64,000 bases of DNA, taken from Simplicispira hankyongi (GTDB taxonomy: Bacteria; Pseudomonadota; Gammaproteobacteria; Burkholderiales; Burkholderiaceae_C). This document shows positions 44,067 to 53,941 of this stretch, piece by piece. The notes beneath the pieces are model-generated. The model saw only the letters and a list, made by a program, of their open reading frames with translations. It was not told the origin of the DNA and did not search any database. Location: the NCBI RefSeq assembly GCF_003570885.1, contig NZ_QXJC01000001.1:1054001-1118000 (forward strand). The letters are read 5' to 3'. A program made the position numbers and the translations under genes. Position 1 is the first letter of the stretch, and each line of letters opens with the position of its first letter.

Positions 44067-44561
44067 TCAAACGAGGATATTGCCCCAATCGGCCCCGCCC
44101 CACCGCTCGATGGCCTGCCCCGCTACCCCCGCCAGCCACTCCGGCGCCACCCGCTCCGGCGCGAGTTCCGCCAGGGGCAGCAGCACGAAGGCGCGTTCGT
44201 GCAGGCGCGGGTGCGGCAAGGTGAGCCCGGCGCTCTCCAGGCTCACATCGCCGTAGAACAGGATGTCCAGGTCCAGCGTGCGCGGCGCGTTGCGGTAGGG
44301 GCGCTCGCGGCCCGCTGCCTGCTCCAGCGTTTGCAGGGCTTCCAGCAAGGCCTGGGGCGTGAGGAAGGTGCTGACTTCCGCGACGGCGTTCAAGTAGTCC
44401 GGCCCACCCGCATCCACCGGCGCACTGCGGTAGAGCGAGGACACGCGCAGCACGCGCGTACCGGGCAAAGCGCCAAGGCCTGTAAGGGCGCTGCGCAGCG
44501 CGGCGGCGCGCTCACCGAGATTGGCGCCAAGGCCAATCCAGGCGGTGGTTTGCACTGTCAC
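44067..44561 (-). CDS. folK: 2-amino-4-hydroxy-6-hydroxymethyldihydropteridine diphosphokinase FolK
   Basis: 164 residues. WIGLGANLGER, LYRSAPVDAGGPDYLNAV and RNAPRTLDLDILFYGD, then LPHPRLHERAFVLLPL, are the full set of HPPK motifs for ATP, Mg and pterin binding. It transfers pyrophosphate in folate synthesis. Last gene of the hda-HAD-pcnB-folK block on this strand, 12 bp after pcnB. Confidence 0.93.
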   Translation of the reverse strand: MTVQTTAWIGLGANLGERAAALRSALTGLGALPGTRVLRVSSLYRSAPVDAGGPDYLNAVAEVSTFLTPQALLEALQTLEQAAGRERPYRNAPRTLDLDILFYGDVSLESAGLTLPHPRLHERAFVLLPLAELAPERVAPEWLAGVAGQAIERWGGADWGNILV

Positions 44562-44573
44562 GGCAAGCCGAAG

Positions 44574-46178
44574 TCATTCGTCGCCGTGGGGCGCCGCGTC
44601 GCTGTGCGATTGGCCCGCCGGCGCTTCCCCGCCACCACCCGTGGGCTTGCGGCGGCGGCGGCGGCGCTTCTTGGGCGCGCCGGTTTCGGCGCCTTCCGCG
44701 CGCTCGGCCAATTCTGGCAAGACATCGCCGCTGCCAGCCGGAGCGGCCGCCGCTTCGCGCGGCACGCGCCGTGCTGCGGGCGCTGCGGAACGGGTACGGG
44801 GCTTTTGCTCTTCCCGTGCCTGCTCCATGAGATCTTCACGGCGGAATTCGTCGGCGGTGCTGTACTCCTGCCACCAGCTGGCCAGGGCTTCATCCACCTC
44901 GCCGATGTCGGCGCGCAGGCGCATGAAGTCGAAGCCGGCGCGAAAGCGCAGTTGCGCCACCATGCTTTCGGGCACGCGGCCGGTGCGCTTTTCGAAGCGC
45001 GGCTGCATGACCCAGATTTCGCGCATGTCGGCGGCGAGCTTGCCGCGGCCGGAGACATCGCCGATGCGGCGCTCGAACACGCCATCAATAGCATCCTGCA
45101 AGGCCGGTAGCGCGTGTTCGCCCTTGGCCAGGTGCCGCTCCCAGCCCGATTTGACGTCCTGCCACAGCACGCAGGCCAGCAGAAAGCTGGGCGCCACGGG
45201 TTTGCCTTCCTTGACGCGGCGGTCGGTGTCGGTCAGGGCCGCCAGGACGAAGGGCGTATCGGCGCGCTCGACCACCACGTCCAGCAGCGGGTAGATGCCC
45301 TTGGCCAGGCCCAGCTTCTTGAGCTGCTCGATGGTGGCGATGGCATGCCCCGTCTGCAGGAGCTTGAGCATTTCATCGAACATGCGGCTTTGCGGCACGT
45401 CGGCAAGCAGTTGCTGCGATTGCACCAACGGCGCAGCGGTCTTGGGTTCGAGCGTGAAGCCCAAGGCGGCCAGCTTGGCCACGAAACGCACGGCACGGAT
45501 GATGCGCACCGGGTCTTCGCGGTAGCGCGTGGCCGGGTCGCCGATCATGCGCAGCGTTTTCTTCTTGGCGTCCTCGATGCCGTGGTGGTAGTCGACCACG
45601 ATCTGGCTTTCGGGGTCGTAGTACATCGCGTTCAGGGTGAAGTCGCGCCGTGTGGCGTCTTCGTCCTGCGGGCCCCAGACGTTGTCGCGCAGCACGCGGC
45701 CCGTCGAATCCACCGCGTGCTGCATGCCCGCCAGGGCGGCGCGCGAGGTTTTCTCATTGCCGGCGACCTGCTCGGCCGCCGCGTTGTCGAGGTAGGCGCG
45801 GAAGGTGGAGACCTCAATCACCTCGTTCTCGCGCCCGCGCCCGTGCACCACATGCACGATGCGAAAGCGGCGTCCGATGATGAAGGCGCGGCGGAACAGG
45901 CCTTTGACCTGTTCGGGCGTGGCGTTGGTGGCGACGTCGAAATCCTTGGGTTTGAGACCCAACAACATATCGCGCACCGCGCCGCCGACGATGTAGGCCT
46001 CGAAACCGGCCTGCTGCAGCGTGCGCACCACGTCGATGGCGCGGCGGTCCACGCGCGCCGGGTCGATGCCGTGCACCGAGGCGGGCACCTCGACGCGCTT
46101 GCCGTAGGGGTGTGCCGGGCGCTTGCGCGCGCCGGAGCCGGCCTTGGAGAGCAGCTTGTCGATGAAATTCTTGATCAT
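44574..46178 (-). CDS. pcnB: Poly(A) polymerase I PcnB
   Basis: 534 residues from ATG 46178. The nucleotidyltransferase core reads VGGAVRDMLLGLKPKDFDVATNATPEQV with the catalytic Asp pair DFD, followed by the tRNA nucleotidyltransferase/poly(A) polymerase RNA-binding domain. A long basic, Arg/Ala/Pro-rich tail ends in KKRRRRRRKPTGGGG, a frequent extension in beta-proteobacterial PcnB. It adds A tails that speed RNA decay. It lies in the conserved order hda-HAD-pcnB-folK. Confidence 0.92.
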   Translation of the reverse strand: MIKNFIDKLLSKAGSGARKRPAHPYGKRVEVPASVHGIDPARVDRRAIDVVRTLQQAGFEAYIVGGAVRDMLLGLKPKDFDVATNATPEQVKGLFRRAFIIGRRFRIVHVVHGRGRENEVIEVSTFRAYLDNAAAEQVAGNEKTSRAALAGMQHAVDSTGRVLRDNVWGPQDEDATRRDFTLNAMYYDPESQIVVDYHHGIEDAKKKTLRMIGDPATRYREDPVRIIRAVRFVAKLAALGFTLEPKTAAPLVQSQQLLADVPQSRMFDEMLKLLQTGHAIATIEQLKKLGLAKGIYPLLDVVVERADTPFVLAALTDTDRRVKEGKPVAPSFLLACVLWQDVKSGWERHLAKGEHALPALQDAIDGVFERRIGDVSGRGKLAADMREIWVMQPRFEKRTGRVPESMVAQLRFRAGFDFMRLRADIGEVDEALASWWQEYSTADEFRREDLMEQAREEQKPRTRSAAPAARRVPREAAAAPAGSGDVLPELAERAEGAETGAPKKRRRRRRKPTGGGGEAPAGQSHSDAAPHGDE

Positions 46179-46194
46179 GGTTTTAGGGGACTTT

Positions 46195-46902
46195 TCAGCC
46201 CTGGGGAAACAGGTCCAGGATGCGCCAGCCGCGCTGCGCCGCAAGGGCGCGCAGGCGCGCGTCGGGGTTGGTGGCGATGGGTACGTTCACGCGCTCGAGC
46301 AGCGGCAGGTCGTTGGTGGAATCGCTGTAGAAGGTGCTGTGCACCGCGTCCCACGAGAGGTCCCGCGCCGCCAGCCATTGTTCCATGCGCCGCACCTTGC
46401 CCTCTCGCATCGAGGGAACGCCGCGAATCTCGCCGGTGAACCAGCCACCCGCATCGCGTTCGAGCTCTACGGCCAGCAGGTGCGGCACGCCGAGCAACTG
46501 GGCAATCGGGCGGGTGACGAATTCATTGGTCGCGGTAATGATGATGGGCGTGTCGCCGGCGTCCCGGTGGGCACGAATCAGGTCGAGCGCTGCCGGACGA
46601 ATCGCCGGCTGCACGACTTCGCGCAGGAACTGCGCATGCGCCTCGGCGGCCGCCTCGGCCCCGCGCAGGCGCAGCGCTTCGGTGGCAAAGCGCACGTAAT
46701 CGTGCACGTCGAGCGTGCCGGCCTGGTAGTGGGCGTAAAACTCGGCGTTGCGGCGGCCGAACTCTGCCGGGTCGGTCCAGCCGATGCGCTGGGTGAATTC
46801 GCCCCACTCGTAATCCGAGTCGATGGGCAGCAGCGTGTGGTCGAGGTCGAACAGGGCCAACCGGGGTTTCTCGGATGCAATGGCAGACACGGGTGCAGTC
46901 AT
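46195..46902 (-). CDS. HAD-superfamily phosphatase (SerB-like, subfamily IB)
   Basis: 235 residues. Motif I LFDLDHTLLPIDSDYEW (nucleophile Asp), motif II with Thr IIITATNEFVTRP, Lys in GKVRRME and motif III YSDSTNDLPLL are intact. The pattern is that of HAD-IB hydrolases (PSPase-like) next to hda in Burkholderiales; histidinol-phosphate or another phosphomonoester is possible. Its ATG directly follows the hda stop (TAA|ATG). Confidence 0.88.
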   Translation of the reverse strand: MTAPVSAIASEKPRLALFDLDHTLLPIDSDYEWGEFTQRIGWTDPAEFGRRNAEFYAHYQAGTLDVHDYVRFATEALRLRGAEAAAEAHAQFLREVVQPAIRPAALDLIRAHRDAGDTPIIITATNEFVTRPIAQLLGVPHLLAVELERDAGGWFTGEIRGVPSMREGKVRRMEQWLAARDLSWDAVHSTFYSDSTNDLPLLERVNVPIATNPDARLRALAAQRGWRILDLFPQG

Positions 46903-47592
46903 TTATTCAGAATCCAGCATGTCCTTGAGCAGCGGCACCGTGATGGCGCGCTGCTTGCGCAAGGCGTGGCGGTCAAGGCGGTCGAGCAGTTGCATCAGGC
47001 TGCCCAAGTCGCGCGAAAAGCGGCTGAGCATGAAATCCATGACCTCATCGCTCAGAAACAGCCCGCGCGCATCGGCATGCTGGCGCAGCACCGAGCGGCG
47101 CTCGGTCTCGCCCAGCAGTTGCAACTGAAACACATGGCCCCAGGCCAGGCGCGTGCGCAGGTCGTCGCGCAGTGGCAGGTCGGCAGGCGGCACGCTGCCA
47201 GCGGCCAGCACCCAGCGCGGCGCGCCGGTGGCGGGGCTCAGCGCGTTGACGAACCAATTGAATGCGGCCGCCTGCTGGCCCGTGCTGTAGAGCTGCACAT
47301 CGTCGAGCAGCACGGCGTGCCAGCGCTCGTCAAAGGCGGGCGGGTGATCGGTCGTGGCATCGCACCAGCCACACAGCACACCCTGCTCGCGCAGCGCCTC
47401 GCGCACCGCACGCAGCAAATGGGTCTTGCCGGTGCCGGCCTCGCCCCACAGGTAGGTGGGCACGGGCGAGCGCGCACTGCCGCCCTCGACGGCCATGCGC
47501 AGATGCTGCAAGGCTGCGGCATTCGGCCCGCCAAAAAAGCTGCCCAGCGTGGGCAGCGGCGCCAAACCAATGTCAAGCGCCAGTTGCTTCAT
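46903..47592 (-). CDS. hda: DnaA regulatory inactivator Hda
   Basis: 229 residues from ATG 47592 (MKQLALDIGLAPLPTLGSFF); the N-terminal QLALDI matches the clamp-binding motif of Hda. Walker A GEAGTGKTHLL and Walker B HAVLLDDVQ follow, then a lid with FSRDLGSLMQLLDRLD. It binds the replication clamp and promotes ATP-DnaA hydrolysis. First gene of the operon hda-HAD-pcnB-folK, divergent from purM. Confidence 0.9.
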   Translation of the reverse strand: MKQLALDIGLAPLPTLGSFFGGPNAAALQHLRMAVEGGSARSPVPTYLWGEAGTGKTHLLRAVREALREQGVLCGWCDATTDHPPAFDERWHAVLLDDVQLYSTGQQAAAFNWFVNALSPATGAPRWVLAAGSVPPADLPLRDDLRTRLAWGHVFQLQLLGETERRSVLRQHADARGLFLSDEVMDFMLSRFSRDLGSLMQLLDRLDRHALRKQRAITVPLLKDMLDSE

Positions 47593-47956
47593 GCAGAGCA
47601 GCCGCTGCACACGGCACGCCGCTGGCCGCGCCGGGACGGCGCCCAGGCGAGAACAGAAGGAGTGAAGCGAGAGAGGCTGGATTTCACAAAAAAGGAGGTT
47701 GAAGCTCGCTGCGGCGTCTTGCGGCGGCGCATCTGCGCATCTGCGCGCCTGCGTGGGCGCCAAGGGCCCAAGGTGACCGTGTGTGCCGTGACCGTGCGTG
47801 CCGCAAAAACCTGCATTTTAATGTGCCCGCGCACTGCGCAAGCCTGCAGTCTGGCCGATGGCGGGCGCGCACCTAAGCCCCGGAGTTGCCCGTCGCCTAA
47901 AATCCGCCCCATTGCGCGCCCCGCGCGCCCCTCTTTGCAGCCACCAGCCCTTTCCC
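47593..47956. other. 364-bp divergent region between hda and purM
   Basis: The region must hold the promoters of both operons, but I see no convincing -35/-10 pairs. A short CATCTGCG/CGCATCTGCG duplication lies at about 47730. No purine (PurR-like) operator or riboswitch is recognisable. An ORF extending hda upstream through part of it lacks family sequence. Confidence 0.5.
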
Positions 47957-49039
47957 ATGAGTTCCTCCACCCCTTCCAACACCAGCTCGCCCATTTCCTA
48001 CAAGGACGCGGGGGTGGACATCGTCGCCGGCGACGCGCTGGTGGACCGCATCAAGCCGCTGGCCAAGAAAACCATGCGGGACGGCGTGCTCGCCGGTATC
48101 GGCGGCTTCGGCGCCCTGTTCGAGGTGCCCAAGCGCTACCAGGAGCCGGTGCTGGTCTCGGGCACCGACGGCGTGGGCACCAAGCTCAAGCTGGCGTTTG
48201 AATGGAACATGCACGACACCGTGGGCATCGACCTGGTGGCCATGAGCGTCAACGACGTGCTGGTGCAAGGCGCCGAGCCCTTGTTCTTCCTCGACTACTT
48301 CGCCTGCGGCAAGCTGGATGTGGACACCGCCGCCGCCGTGGTGGGCGGCATTGCCCGCGGCTGCGAACTCTCGGGCTGCGCGCTGATTGGCGGCGAGACC
48401 GCCGAAATGCCCGGCATGTACCCCGCCGGCGAGTACGACCTGGCCGGTTTTGCCGTCGGCGCGGTCGAAAAATCGAAAATCCTCACCGGCGCCAGCGTGC
48501 AGGCCGGCGACGTGGTGCTGGGTCTGGCATCCAGCGGCGTGCATTCGAACGGCTTCAGCCTGGTGCGCAAATGCATTGCGCGCGCTGAAAGCACAGGCAA
48601 AGTGCCCACCACCCTCGACGGCAAGCCGTTTCGCGCCGCGCTGATGGAGCCCACGCGCCTGTACGTCAAATCCGTGCTGGCGGCCCTCGCCGCGCACCCG
48701 GTCGCGGACGGCGGCAGCCGCGGCATCAAGGCGCTGGCGCACATCACCGGCGGCGGCTTGCTGGAGAACATTCCCCGCGTGCTGCCGGACGACCTGGCCG
48801 CGCACCTTAAGCCAGGCAGTTGGCCGCAAACCGAGCTGTTTGCCTGGCTGCAGGCCACGGCGGCCATTTCCGACGAGGAAATGAACCGCACCTTCAACAA
48901 CGGCATCGGGATGGTGCTGGTCGTCGCGCCGCAAGACGCGCAGGCCGTCACCAGCTTGCTGGCCAGCGCCGGCGAGGCGGTGCACCGCCTGGGCCAGATT
49001 GCGCCGCGCGGCGACGGCGCGGCTGTCGTCGTGGCGTGA
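47957..49039 (+). CDS. purM: Phosphoribosylformylglycinamidine cyclo-ligase PurM
   Basis: 360 residues from ATG 47957. [55 protein letters not shown] and [17 protein letters not shown] are the usual AIR synthetase blocks. It makes 5-aminoimidazole ribotide in purine synthesis. The stop overlaps the GTG of the AI-2E permease gene (GTGA). Confidence 0.95.
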   Translation: MSSSTPSNTSSPISYKDAGVDIVAGDALVDRIKPLAKKTMRDGVLAGIGGFGALFEVPKRYQEPVLVSGTDGVGTKLKLAFEWNMHDTVGIDLVAMSVNDVLVQGAEPLFFLDYFACGKLDVDTAAAVVGGIARGCELSGCALIGGETAEMPGMYPAGEYDLAGFAVGAVEKSKILTGASVQAGDVVLGLASSGVHSNGFSLVRKCIARAESTGKVPTTLDGKPFRAALMEPTRLYVKSVLAALAAHPVADGGSRGIKALAHITGGGLLENIPRVLPDDLAAHLKPGSWPQTELFAWLQATAAISDEEMNRTFNNGIGMVLVVAPQDAQAVTSLLASAGEAVHRLGQIAPRGDGAAVVVA

Positions 49040-50121
49040 GCAAGACCCCACCCGCTTCGCCGGCGCCGCTGCGCCACCCGTTGCGCGTGCCAGGGCAGGT
49101 GCCGCTGCCGCGCGGCGTGGCGCTGGCCAGCTACCTGTTGGTGGCTGGCGGCTTGCTGCTCGTCATGCGGCACGGGCTGTTGCCAGGGCTGCTGTGCCTG
49201 TGCCTGGCGTTCATTGCCACGCGGGCGCTCACGCGCTGGCTGGTGCCGCTGTGGCCCGGTGCTGCCGCCTCGCCAGCACCTGCGCGCGGCGCCCAGATCG
49301 TGGCGGCAACGCTCGTCGTGCTGCTGCCTGTGGGGCTGCTGGCGTTTGCCGTGACGCATTCGCGCGGCTATGTGGTCGAAGCGCCGCTGCAGTACCGGGA
49401 ATTGCTCGACTACATGGCGCGCACCGTGCTGGAGCTGCGCGTCAAGCTCCCGCCCGACATGGCGGCCCACCTGCCCGACGGCGCCGACGCCATCCAGCGC
49501 ACCATTGCCAGCTACCTGGCGGCCAAGGCCGGCGCGCTCGCCATGGCGGGGCGCGCCTGGCTGGGCGGCCTGCTCTATGCCTACGTGGGGCTGCTGATCG
49601 GCGCGCTTGCCGCCGTGCGCACCGTCGCCCCCAGAAGCGGCCCACTGGCGCTGGCACTGGCCAAGCGCTTGCGGGTGTTTGCCGAGGCGTTCCGCCAGAT
49701 CGTCGCGGCGCAGATCTGGATTGCCGCCTTCAACACCACGCTTACCGCCATTTTTCTGCTGTTCCTGATGCCGCTGTGGGGCGAGCGCCTGCCCTACACG
49801 CCGGCACTGATCACCCTGACCTTCGTGGCCGGGCTGGTGCCCATCGTCGGCAACCTGCTGTGCAACAGCGTCATCACCATCGTGGCCCTCTCCGTCTCGC
49901 CCCAGGCTGCCGCCGCCTGCCTGGCGTTTCTGGTGCTGATCCACAAGGCCGAATATGTAATCAACGCCCGTGTGGTCGGCCAACGCACGCAGATCGGCGT
50001 CTGGGAGCTGCTCACGGTGATGTTCGTTGCCGAAGCCGTCTTCGGCCCGGCAGGTCTGGTGGCGGCGCCGCTGTTTTATGCCTACCTGAAGAAAGAGCTG
50101 GCGGCGGCGGCTCTGGTGTAG
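49036..50121 (+). CDS. AI-2E family transporter
   Basis: 361 residues from GTG 49036, overlapping the purM stop; no ATG lies near the family start. About eight membrane segments, with the middle soluble part (about 100-160) and the family C-terminal features [20 protein letters not shown] and [28 protein letters not shown]. The family includes quorum-signal exporters and Na+/H+ antiporters; here the function is unknown. The purM-permease pairing is frequent in beta-proteobacteria. Confidence 0.87.
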   Translation: MSKTPPASPAPLRHPLRVPGQVPLPRGVALASYLLVAGGLLLVMRHGLLPGLLCLCLAFIATRALTRWLVPLWPGAAASPAPARGAQIVAATLVVLLPVGLLAFAVTHSRGYVVEAPLQYRELLDYMARTVLELRVKLPPDMAAHLPDGADAIQRTIASYLAAKAGALAMAGRAWLGGLLYAYVGLLIGALAAVRTVAPRSGPLALALAKRLRVFAEAFRQIVAAQIWIAAFNTTLTAIFLLFLMPLWGERLPYTPALITLTFVAGLVPIVGNLLCNSVITIVALSVSPQAAAACLAFLVLIHKAEYVINARVVGQRTQIGVWELLTVMFVAEAVFGPAGLVAAPLFYAYLKKELAAAALV

Positions 50122-50248
50122 CCGCCCCTTCGGACTGCGTAGAAAATAGTCTGAAATTGATCGGAAAATGTCCGGGTAGACAATAGCGCCCAGGGGCTAG
50201 CGCAGGCACCATAAGCGCTGCAATCTTCACCAGCCCAAGGACATTGTC

Positions 50249-50821
50249 ATGAAAACCTGTCTCATTGTGATCGACGTGCAAGAGTCGTTTCGCCACCGTC
50301 CCTATTTCACGGACGCCGATATGCCGGCCTACCTGCAGGCACAGAACGCACTGATTGCGGGCGCTGGCGCGCTGGGCCTGCCCATCGTGCGCGTGCTGCA
50401 CAGCGACGGCCCGCCGAGCGCCGACAACCCGTTCGCGCAAGCCTCCGGCCTGGTGCGCCCGCTCGATGGGCTGGCCGACTTCACCGCCGCCGCCAGCTTC
50501 ACCAAGTCGCGCCACAGCGCGCTGGTGGGCACGGGCCTGGACGTGTGGCTGACGCAAAACGGCATCGGCCGCCTGATCGTCAGCGGCATTCGCACCGAGC
50601 AGTGCTGCGAGACCACCACGCGCCACGCCAGCGATCTGGGCTGGCAGGTCGATTTCGTGCCCGACGCCACGCTCACCTGGGACATGGTTCAGCCCGATGG
50701 CCAGCCGCTCACGGCCCGCGACATCAAGGCGCGCACGGCGACCGTGCTCACCGGGCGCTTTGCACGCATCTGCACAGTGGACGAAGCCCTCTCCCAAGCC
50801 CGTACGCACGCCCTGCCATGA
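50249..50821 (+). CDS. Isochorismatase-family cysteine hydrolase
   Basis: 190 residues. Catalytic triad: Asp9 (LIVIDVQESF), Lys in SFTKSRHSALVGTGL and Cys in SGIRTEQCCETTTRHA. The family hydrolyses amides or ether bonds (nicotinamidase, isochorismatase, biuret-like). ATG overlaps the next gene (ATGA), linking it to the GlxA-like regulator, a common pairing in proteobacteria. Substrate unknown. Confidence 0.9.
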   Translation: MKTCLIVIDVQESFRHRPYFTDADMPAYLQAQNALIAGAGALGLPIVRVLHSDGPPSADNPFAQASGLVRPLDGLADFTAAASFTKSRHSALVGTGLDVWLTQNGIGRLIVSGIRTEQCCETTTRHASDLGWQVDFVPDATLTWDMVQPDGQPLTARDIKARTATVLTGRFARICTVDEALSQARTHALP

Positions 50822-51816
50822 AGCCCCCGGCCCCGGCGCCTGTTCACGTCTGGTTTGCCCTGCTGCCCGGCAGCCTGGCTCTGGACTGGGCCGGGCCGGC
50901 CGAGGCCTTGCGCTCGGCCAATGCGCAATTGGTGGCCGCCGGCCAAGCCGAGCGCTTCGTGCTGCACTTTGCCGCCCCCTCGCCAGTGGTGGCCAGTTCG
51001 GTCGGTGTGCAGCTCGCCGGGCTTGTGCCCTTGCCGGGCGAACTGCCGGCGCCCTCGTGGGTCATCGTCGTCGGGATGGCGGGCGGCGACCTCGATGTCT
51101 CTGGCGACGACGCGCAGCAGTTGCTGCACTGGCTGCGCGGCCTGCGCTTGCGCCAGGGCCAGCTCGAACTGCTCACCGTCTGCGCCGGCGCCGTGCTGGC
51201 GGCGCACGCCGGGCTGCTCGCCGGGCGCCGCGCCACCACGCACCACCAGCACCTGGAGGAACTCGCCCGAACCGAACCGCGCTGCGACGTGGTCGCCAAC
51301 CGGGTGTTCGTGGCCGATGGCGCGCTCTACAGCAGCGCTGGCGTCAGTACGGGCATGGACCTGGTGCTGCACCGCATCGCCCAGATCTGCGGCCCGGCCG
51401 TCGCGGCGCAGGTGGCGCAAACGCTGGTACTGGCACTGCGGCGCGGGCCGGACGACCCGCAGATTTCACCCTTCATGGCCAACCGCAACCATTTGCACGC
51501 CGGCGTGCACCGGGTGCAGGACGCGGTGTGCGCCGCGCCGCAGGCCACCTGGAGCGTGCCGGCGATGGCGGACATCGCCCACACCTCGCCGCGCCACCTC
51601 ACGCGCCTGTTCCTTGAACACGCCGAGATTGCCCCGCTGGCCTGGCTGCGCCGCATCCGGCTGGCACGGGCGGAGGCGCTTTTGCACGCCGGCCAGAACG
51701 TCACACAAGCCGCCGAAGGCGCCGGGTTTGCGTCAGACACCCAATTGCGCCGCGCCTGGCGCCAGTTCGGCCGACCGGGGTCGCCGGCACATCCGCCGGC
51801 CAGCTCGGCCGCATGA
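50818..51816 (+). CDS. GlxA-like AraC-family regulator with DJ-1/PfpI domain
   Basis: 332 residues from ATG 50818. N-terminal DJ-1/PfpI-like domain (about 8-185; VCAGAVLAAHAGLLAGRRAT holds the nucleophile-elbow Cys) and a C-terminal AraC HTH pair (about 235-320; MADIAHTSPRHLTRLFLEHA, then GFASDTQLRRAWRQFG). It probably controls itself and the coupled isochorismatase gene. Confidence 0.9.
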   Translation: MKPPAPAPVHVWFALLPGSLALDWAGPAEALRSANAQLVAAGQAERFVLHFAAPSPVVASSVGVQLAGLVPLPGELPAPSWVIVVGMAGGDLDVSGDDAQQLLHWLRGLRLRQGQLELLTVCAGAVLAAHAGLLAGRRATTHHQHLEELARTEPRCDVVANRVFVADGALYSSAGVSTGMDLVLHRIAQICGPAVAAQVAQTLVLALRRGPDDPQISPFMANRNHLHAGVHRVQDAVCAAPQATWSVPAMADIAHTSPRHLTRLFLEHAEIAPLAWLRRIRLARAEALLHAGQNVTQAAEGAGFASDTQLRRAWRQFGRPGSPAHPPASSAA

Positions 51817-51822
51817 TCCAGA

Positions 51823-51885
51823 GATTTCTATAATTTTGATAGCTAGATAGGCTTACGGGTATTGCGGTAAAGGCCAATTTATCTG
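51823..51885. repeat. Degenerate AGCGCT-family repeat
   Basis: TATAATTTTGATAGCTAGAT, then GCGGTAAAGGCCAATTTATC, is a diverged copy with the conserved GATAGCT and GGCCAATTT ends but without the strong AGCGCT stem. It separates the convergent GlxA-like and esterase genes. Confidence 0.55.
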
Positions 51886-52971
51886 CTATTTGTCAACGAA
51901 CTGGCGCGCCATGAAGGCCCAGATCAACGCCGTGGCATCCGGCCCGCTGGGGTCGCTGTAGGCGGCGCTCGCGGTGCCGCCGCTCCAGGCATGGCCGAGG
52001 CCCTCGATCTCGCGCAGCACCACTTGCACTTTGCCGCGTGCACGCCACTCGGTCACGCGCATGGCGCGCCGGGCACCGCGCTGCTGCACGCGCACGGGAC
52101 CTGGCTGCGCGCCCAGTGCGTGTGCCCACCAGGCGGCGGTGCGGCGCGCGCTCTGCAGCGCCACCACGCCGTCGGCATCACCGTGCAAAAGCAGCAGCGG
52201 CGGCGGCGCGATGGCGGCAGATCCGGCGTCGGCAGCGGCCAACCCCTGCGGCTCGCGCTCACCCCGCATCGCCGCCAACGCCGTGGCGGTGGACTCTGCG
52301 CTGCCCGGCGGCGCACCGGAATGCATCGCCACCGCACAAAAGCGCTGCGGCGCCAGCAGTGCCATCTGCCCCGCCATGCTGGCGCCCGCCGAGAGCCCGG
52401 CAACGCCAATGCGCGCCGGATGCACCGGGTAGCGCTGCGCCACCTGGTCGATAGCGGCAAGCAGCGTCGCCGCCTCGGCGTCCGCCCGGCCATTGCGGCG
52501 TGCGAACCAGTTCCAGCAGCCCTGGACGTTCGCCATCCGTTCCTGCTCGGGGTAGAGCACCAGAAAGCGCTCGCGCGCCGCGCGCTGGTTCATGCGCGTG
52601 CTGGCGGCAAAGCCGTGGGCCGTTTGCCCGCAGCCGTGCAGCATCACCAGCAGCGGAAGGCGCGTGCGGCTGGTACGGCTGACACCCGGCGGCACGTAAA
52701 GCTGGTAGCGCCGCGCGCCCGCCGGGCCGGGCGCGATGCCGGCCAGCCACTGGCCCAGCGCTGGTTTTGTGCTGATCGCGCGGACGGTTTTGCGCGCTGG
52801 CTGGCGCGCTCGAAGCGCCAGCGGCCCGGCAAGCGCCGACACGCGCTTGGGGCGACGCTTGGTTTTTGCCGCAGGCAGCGTTTGCAGGGCGCGCGCCATC
52901 GCGCGCAGGTTGCGCTGGTAGGCGCGCGTGAACGCTCCCAGCAAGGGCATCTTGGGGCGACGGGCCATCAA
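51886..52971 (-). CDS. PHB depolymerase-family (PHB/feruloyl) esterase
   Basis: 361 residues. A long basic, Arg/Lys-rich N-terminus (about 1-75) without a clear signal peptide is followed by an alpha/beta hydrolase: LLVMLHGCGQ (oxyanion), the lipase box GLSAGAS (nucleophile), LLLHGDADGVV (Asp) and EGLGHAWSGG (His). The GCGQTAHGF motif is that of class I PHB depolymerases/feruloyl esterases. It may cleave polyhydroxyalkanoate inside the cell or an unknown ester. Confidence 0.87.
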   Translation of the reverse strand: MMARRPKMPLLGAFTRAYQRNLRAMARALQTLPAAKTKRRPKRVSALAGPLALRARQPARKTVRAISTKPALGQWLAGIAPGPAGARRYQLYVPPGVSRTSRTRLPLLVMLHGCGQTAHGFAASTRMNQRAARERFLVLYPEQERMANVQGCWNWFARRNGRADAEAATLLAAIDQVAQRYPVHPARIGVAGLSAGASMAGQMALLAPQRFCAVAMHSGAPPGSAESTATALAAMRGEREPQGLAAADAGSAAIAPPPLLLLHGDADGVVALQSARRTAAWWAHALGAQPGPVRVQQRGARRAMRVTEWRARGKVQVVLREIEGLGHAWSGGTASAAYSDPSGPDATALIWAFMARQFVDK

Positions 52972-53052
52972 TCTCCAGACAAAGCCATGGTGGCGGTGGG
53001 TGGGTGGACGGGGTCAGCCGGCCATCTCGGCGCGAGCAGGTGGCGAATGGGG

Positions 53053-53901
53053 CTACCGTATGGCGCGGCGCAGCGTCTGCAGCCGGTCGGCCAGAATTTC
53101 AGTGTTGTCGTCGCCGCGCACATGGTGCAGATAGGTTTCCAGGTCTGCCACCGCCAAGGCTGCATGGCCGCACTCAGCATGCGCCAGGCCCCGGTCGCGC
53201 ACCTCGTCCCAGGCGGCGGGCAGCAGCAGCACCAGCCGCTCCTGCACCGCCAGCAGGCGCTGCCAGTCGCTGCCCGCGCGGTGCACTTCCTTCAGGTTGC
53301 GCAGCATGCGCGCGATGATCTCGCGCGGCTGGGCTGCCTGCAGGTACAGGCCCAGGGGGGGTTCGGCGCCGTCGGGCAGGCCGCCGGGCTGAAACGGCGC
53401 CAGGCGCTCCAGCAGCTCCTCGCGCGAGAGCGATTCGCCGGTGAACGGGTCGATCAGCACCTGCCCGCGTGGCAGCAGCGCCTTGACCATGAAGTGGCCG
53501 GGAAAGGCCACGCCGCGCACGTGCAGGCCCAGGCTCTGTGCCAACTCCAGCCAGAGCACGGCCAGGCTGATGGGAATGCCCCGGCGCGTACGCAGCACGC
53601 TGTTGAGGTAGCTGTTCTCGGCGTCGTAGTAGTCGTTGACGTTGCCAGCAAAGCGCAGGTCGACAAAGAACAACTGGTTCAGCGCACGCAGGCGCTCCAG
53701 GGCCGGTGCATCGCGCGCCACGGTGCGCGCCAGCCGCGCCGCCAGTTGATCGACTTCGTCCAGCAGGGCCTGGACATCCAGCCCGGGGTACGCGTCCATG
53801 GCAAGGCTGGCGGCTGTCTCCAACAGGGGAAACTGCGCATCGCTTTGCACCAGCGAGGCGAAGTATTCCAACGGGGTGGGAAGTTCAAGGCTCAGGGGCA
53901 T
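53053..53901 (-). CDS. SirB1-family transglutaminase-like protein with TPR
   Basis: 282 residues. The core RRGIPISLAVLWLELAQSLGLHVRGVAFPGHFMVKAL, then LIDPFTGESLS, is the SirB1/transglutaminase-like domain, in which Cys is often lost. A tetratricopeptide-like tail (NLKEVHRAGSDWQRLLAVQERL) follows. Biological role unknown; it lies on the same strand downstream of murJ by 40 bp, an arrangement I recall from relatives. Confidence 0.86.
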   Translation of the reverse strand: MPLSLELPTPLEYFASLVQSDAQFPLLETAASLAMDAYPGLDVQALLDEVDQLAARLARTVARDAPALERLRALNQLFFVDLRFAGNVNDYYDAENSYLNSVLRTRRGIPISLAVLWLELAQSLGLHVRGVAFPGHFMVKALLPRGQVLIDPFTGESLSREELLERLAPFQPGGLPDGAEPPLGLYLQAAQPREIIARMLRNLKEVHRAGSDWQRLLAVQERLVLLLPAAWDEVRDRGLAHAECGHAALAVADLETYLHHVRGDDNTEILADRLQTLRRAIR

Positions 53902-53941
53902 GCCGACATCCTAGCGGTTGGCCGCCAACGCTGCACGCAGG

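Noticed and set aside
46123-48201. 692-codon plus-strand ORF across pcnB, HAD and hda
   Set aside because: It spans three well-supported minus-strand genes and has no recognisable domain; antisense shadow of GC-rich codon bias.
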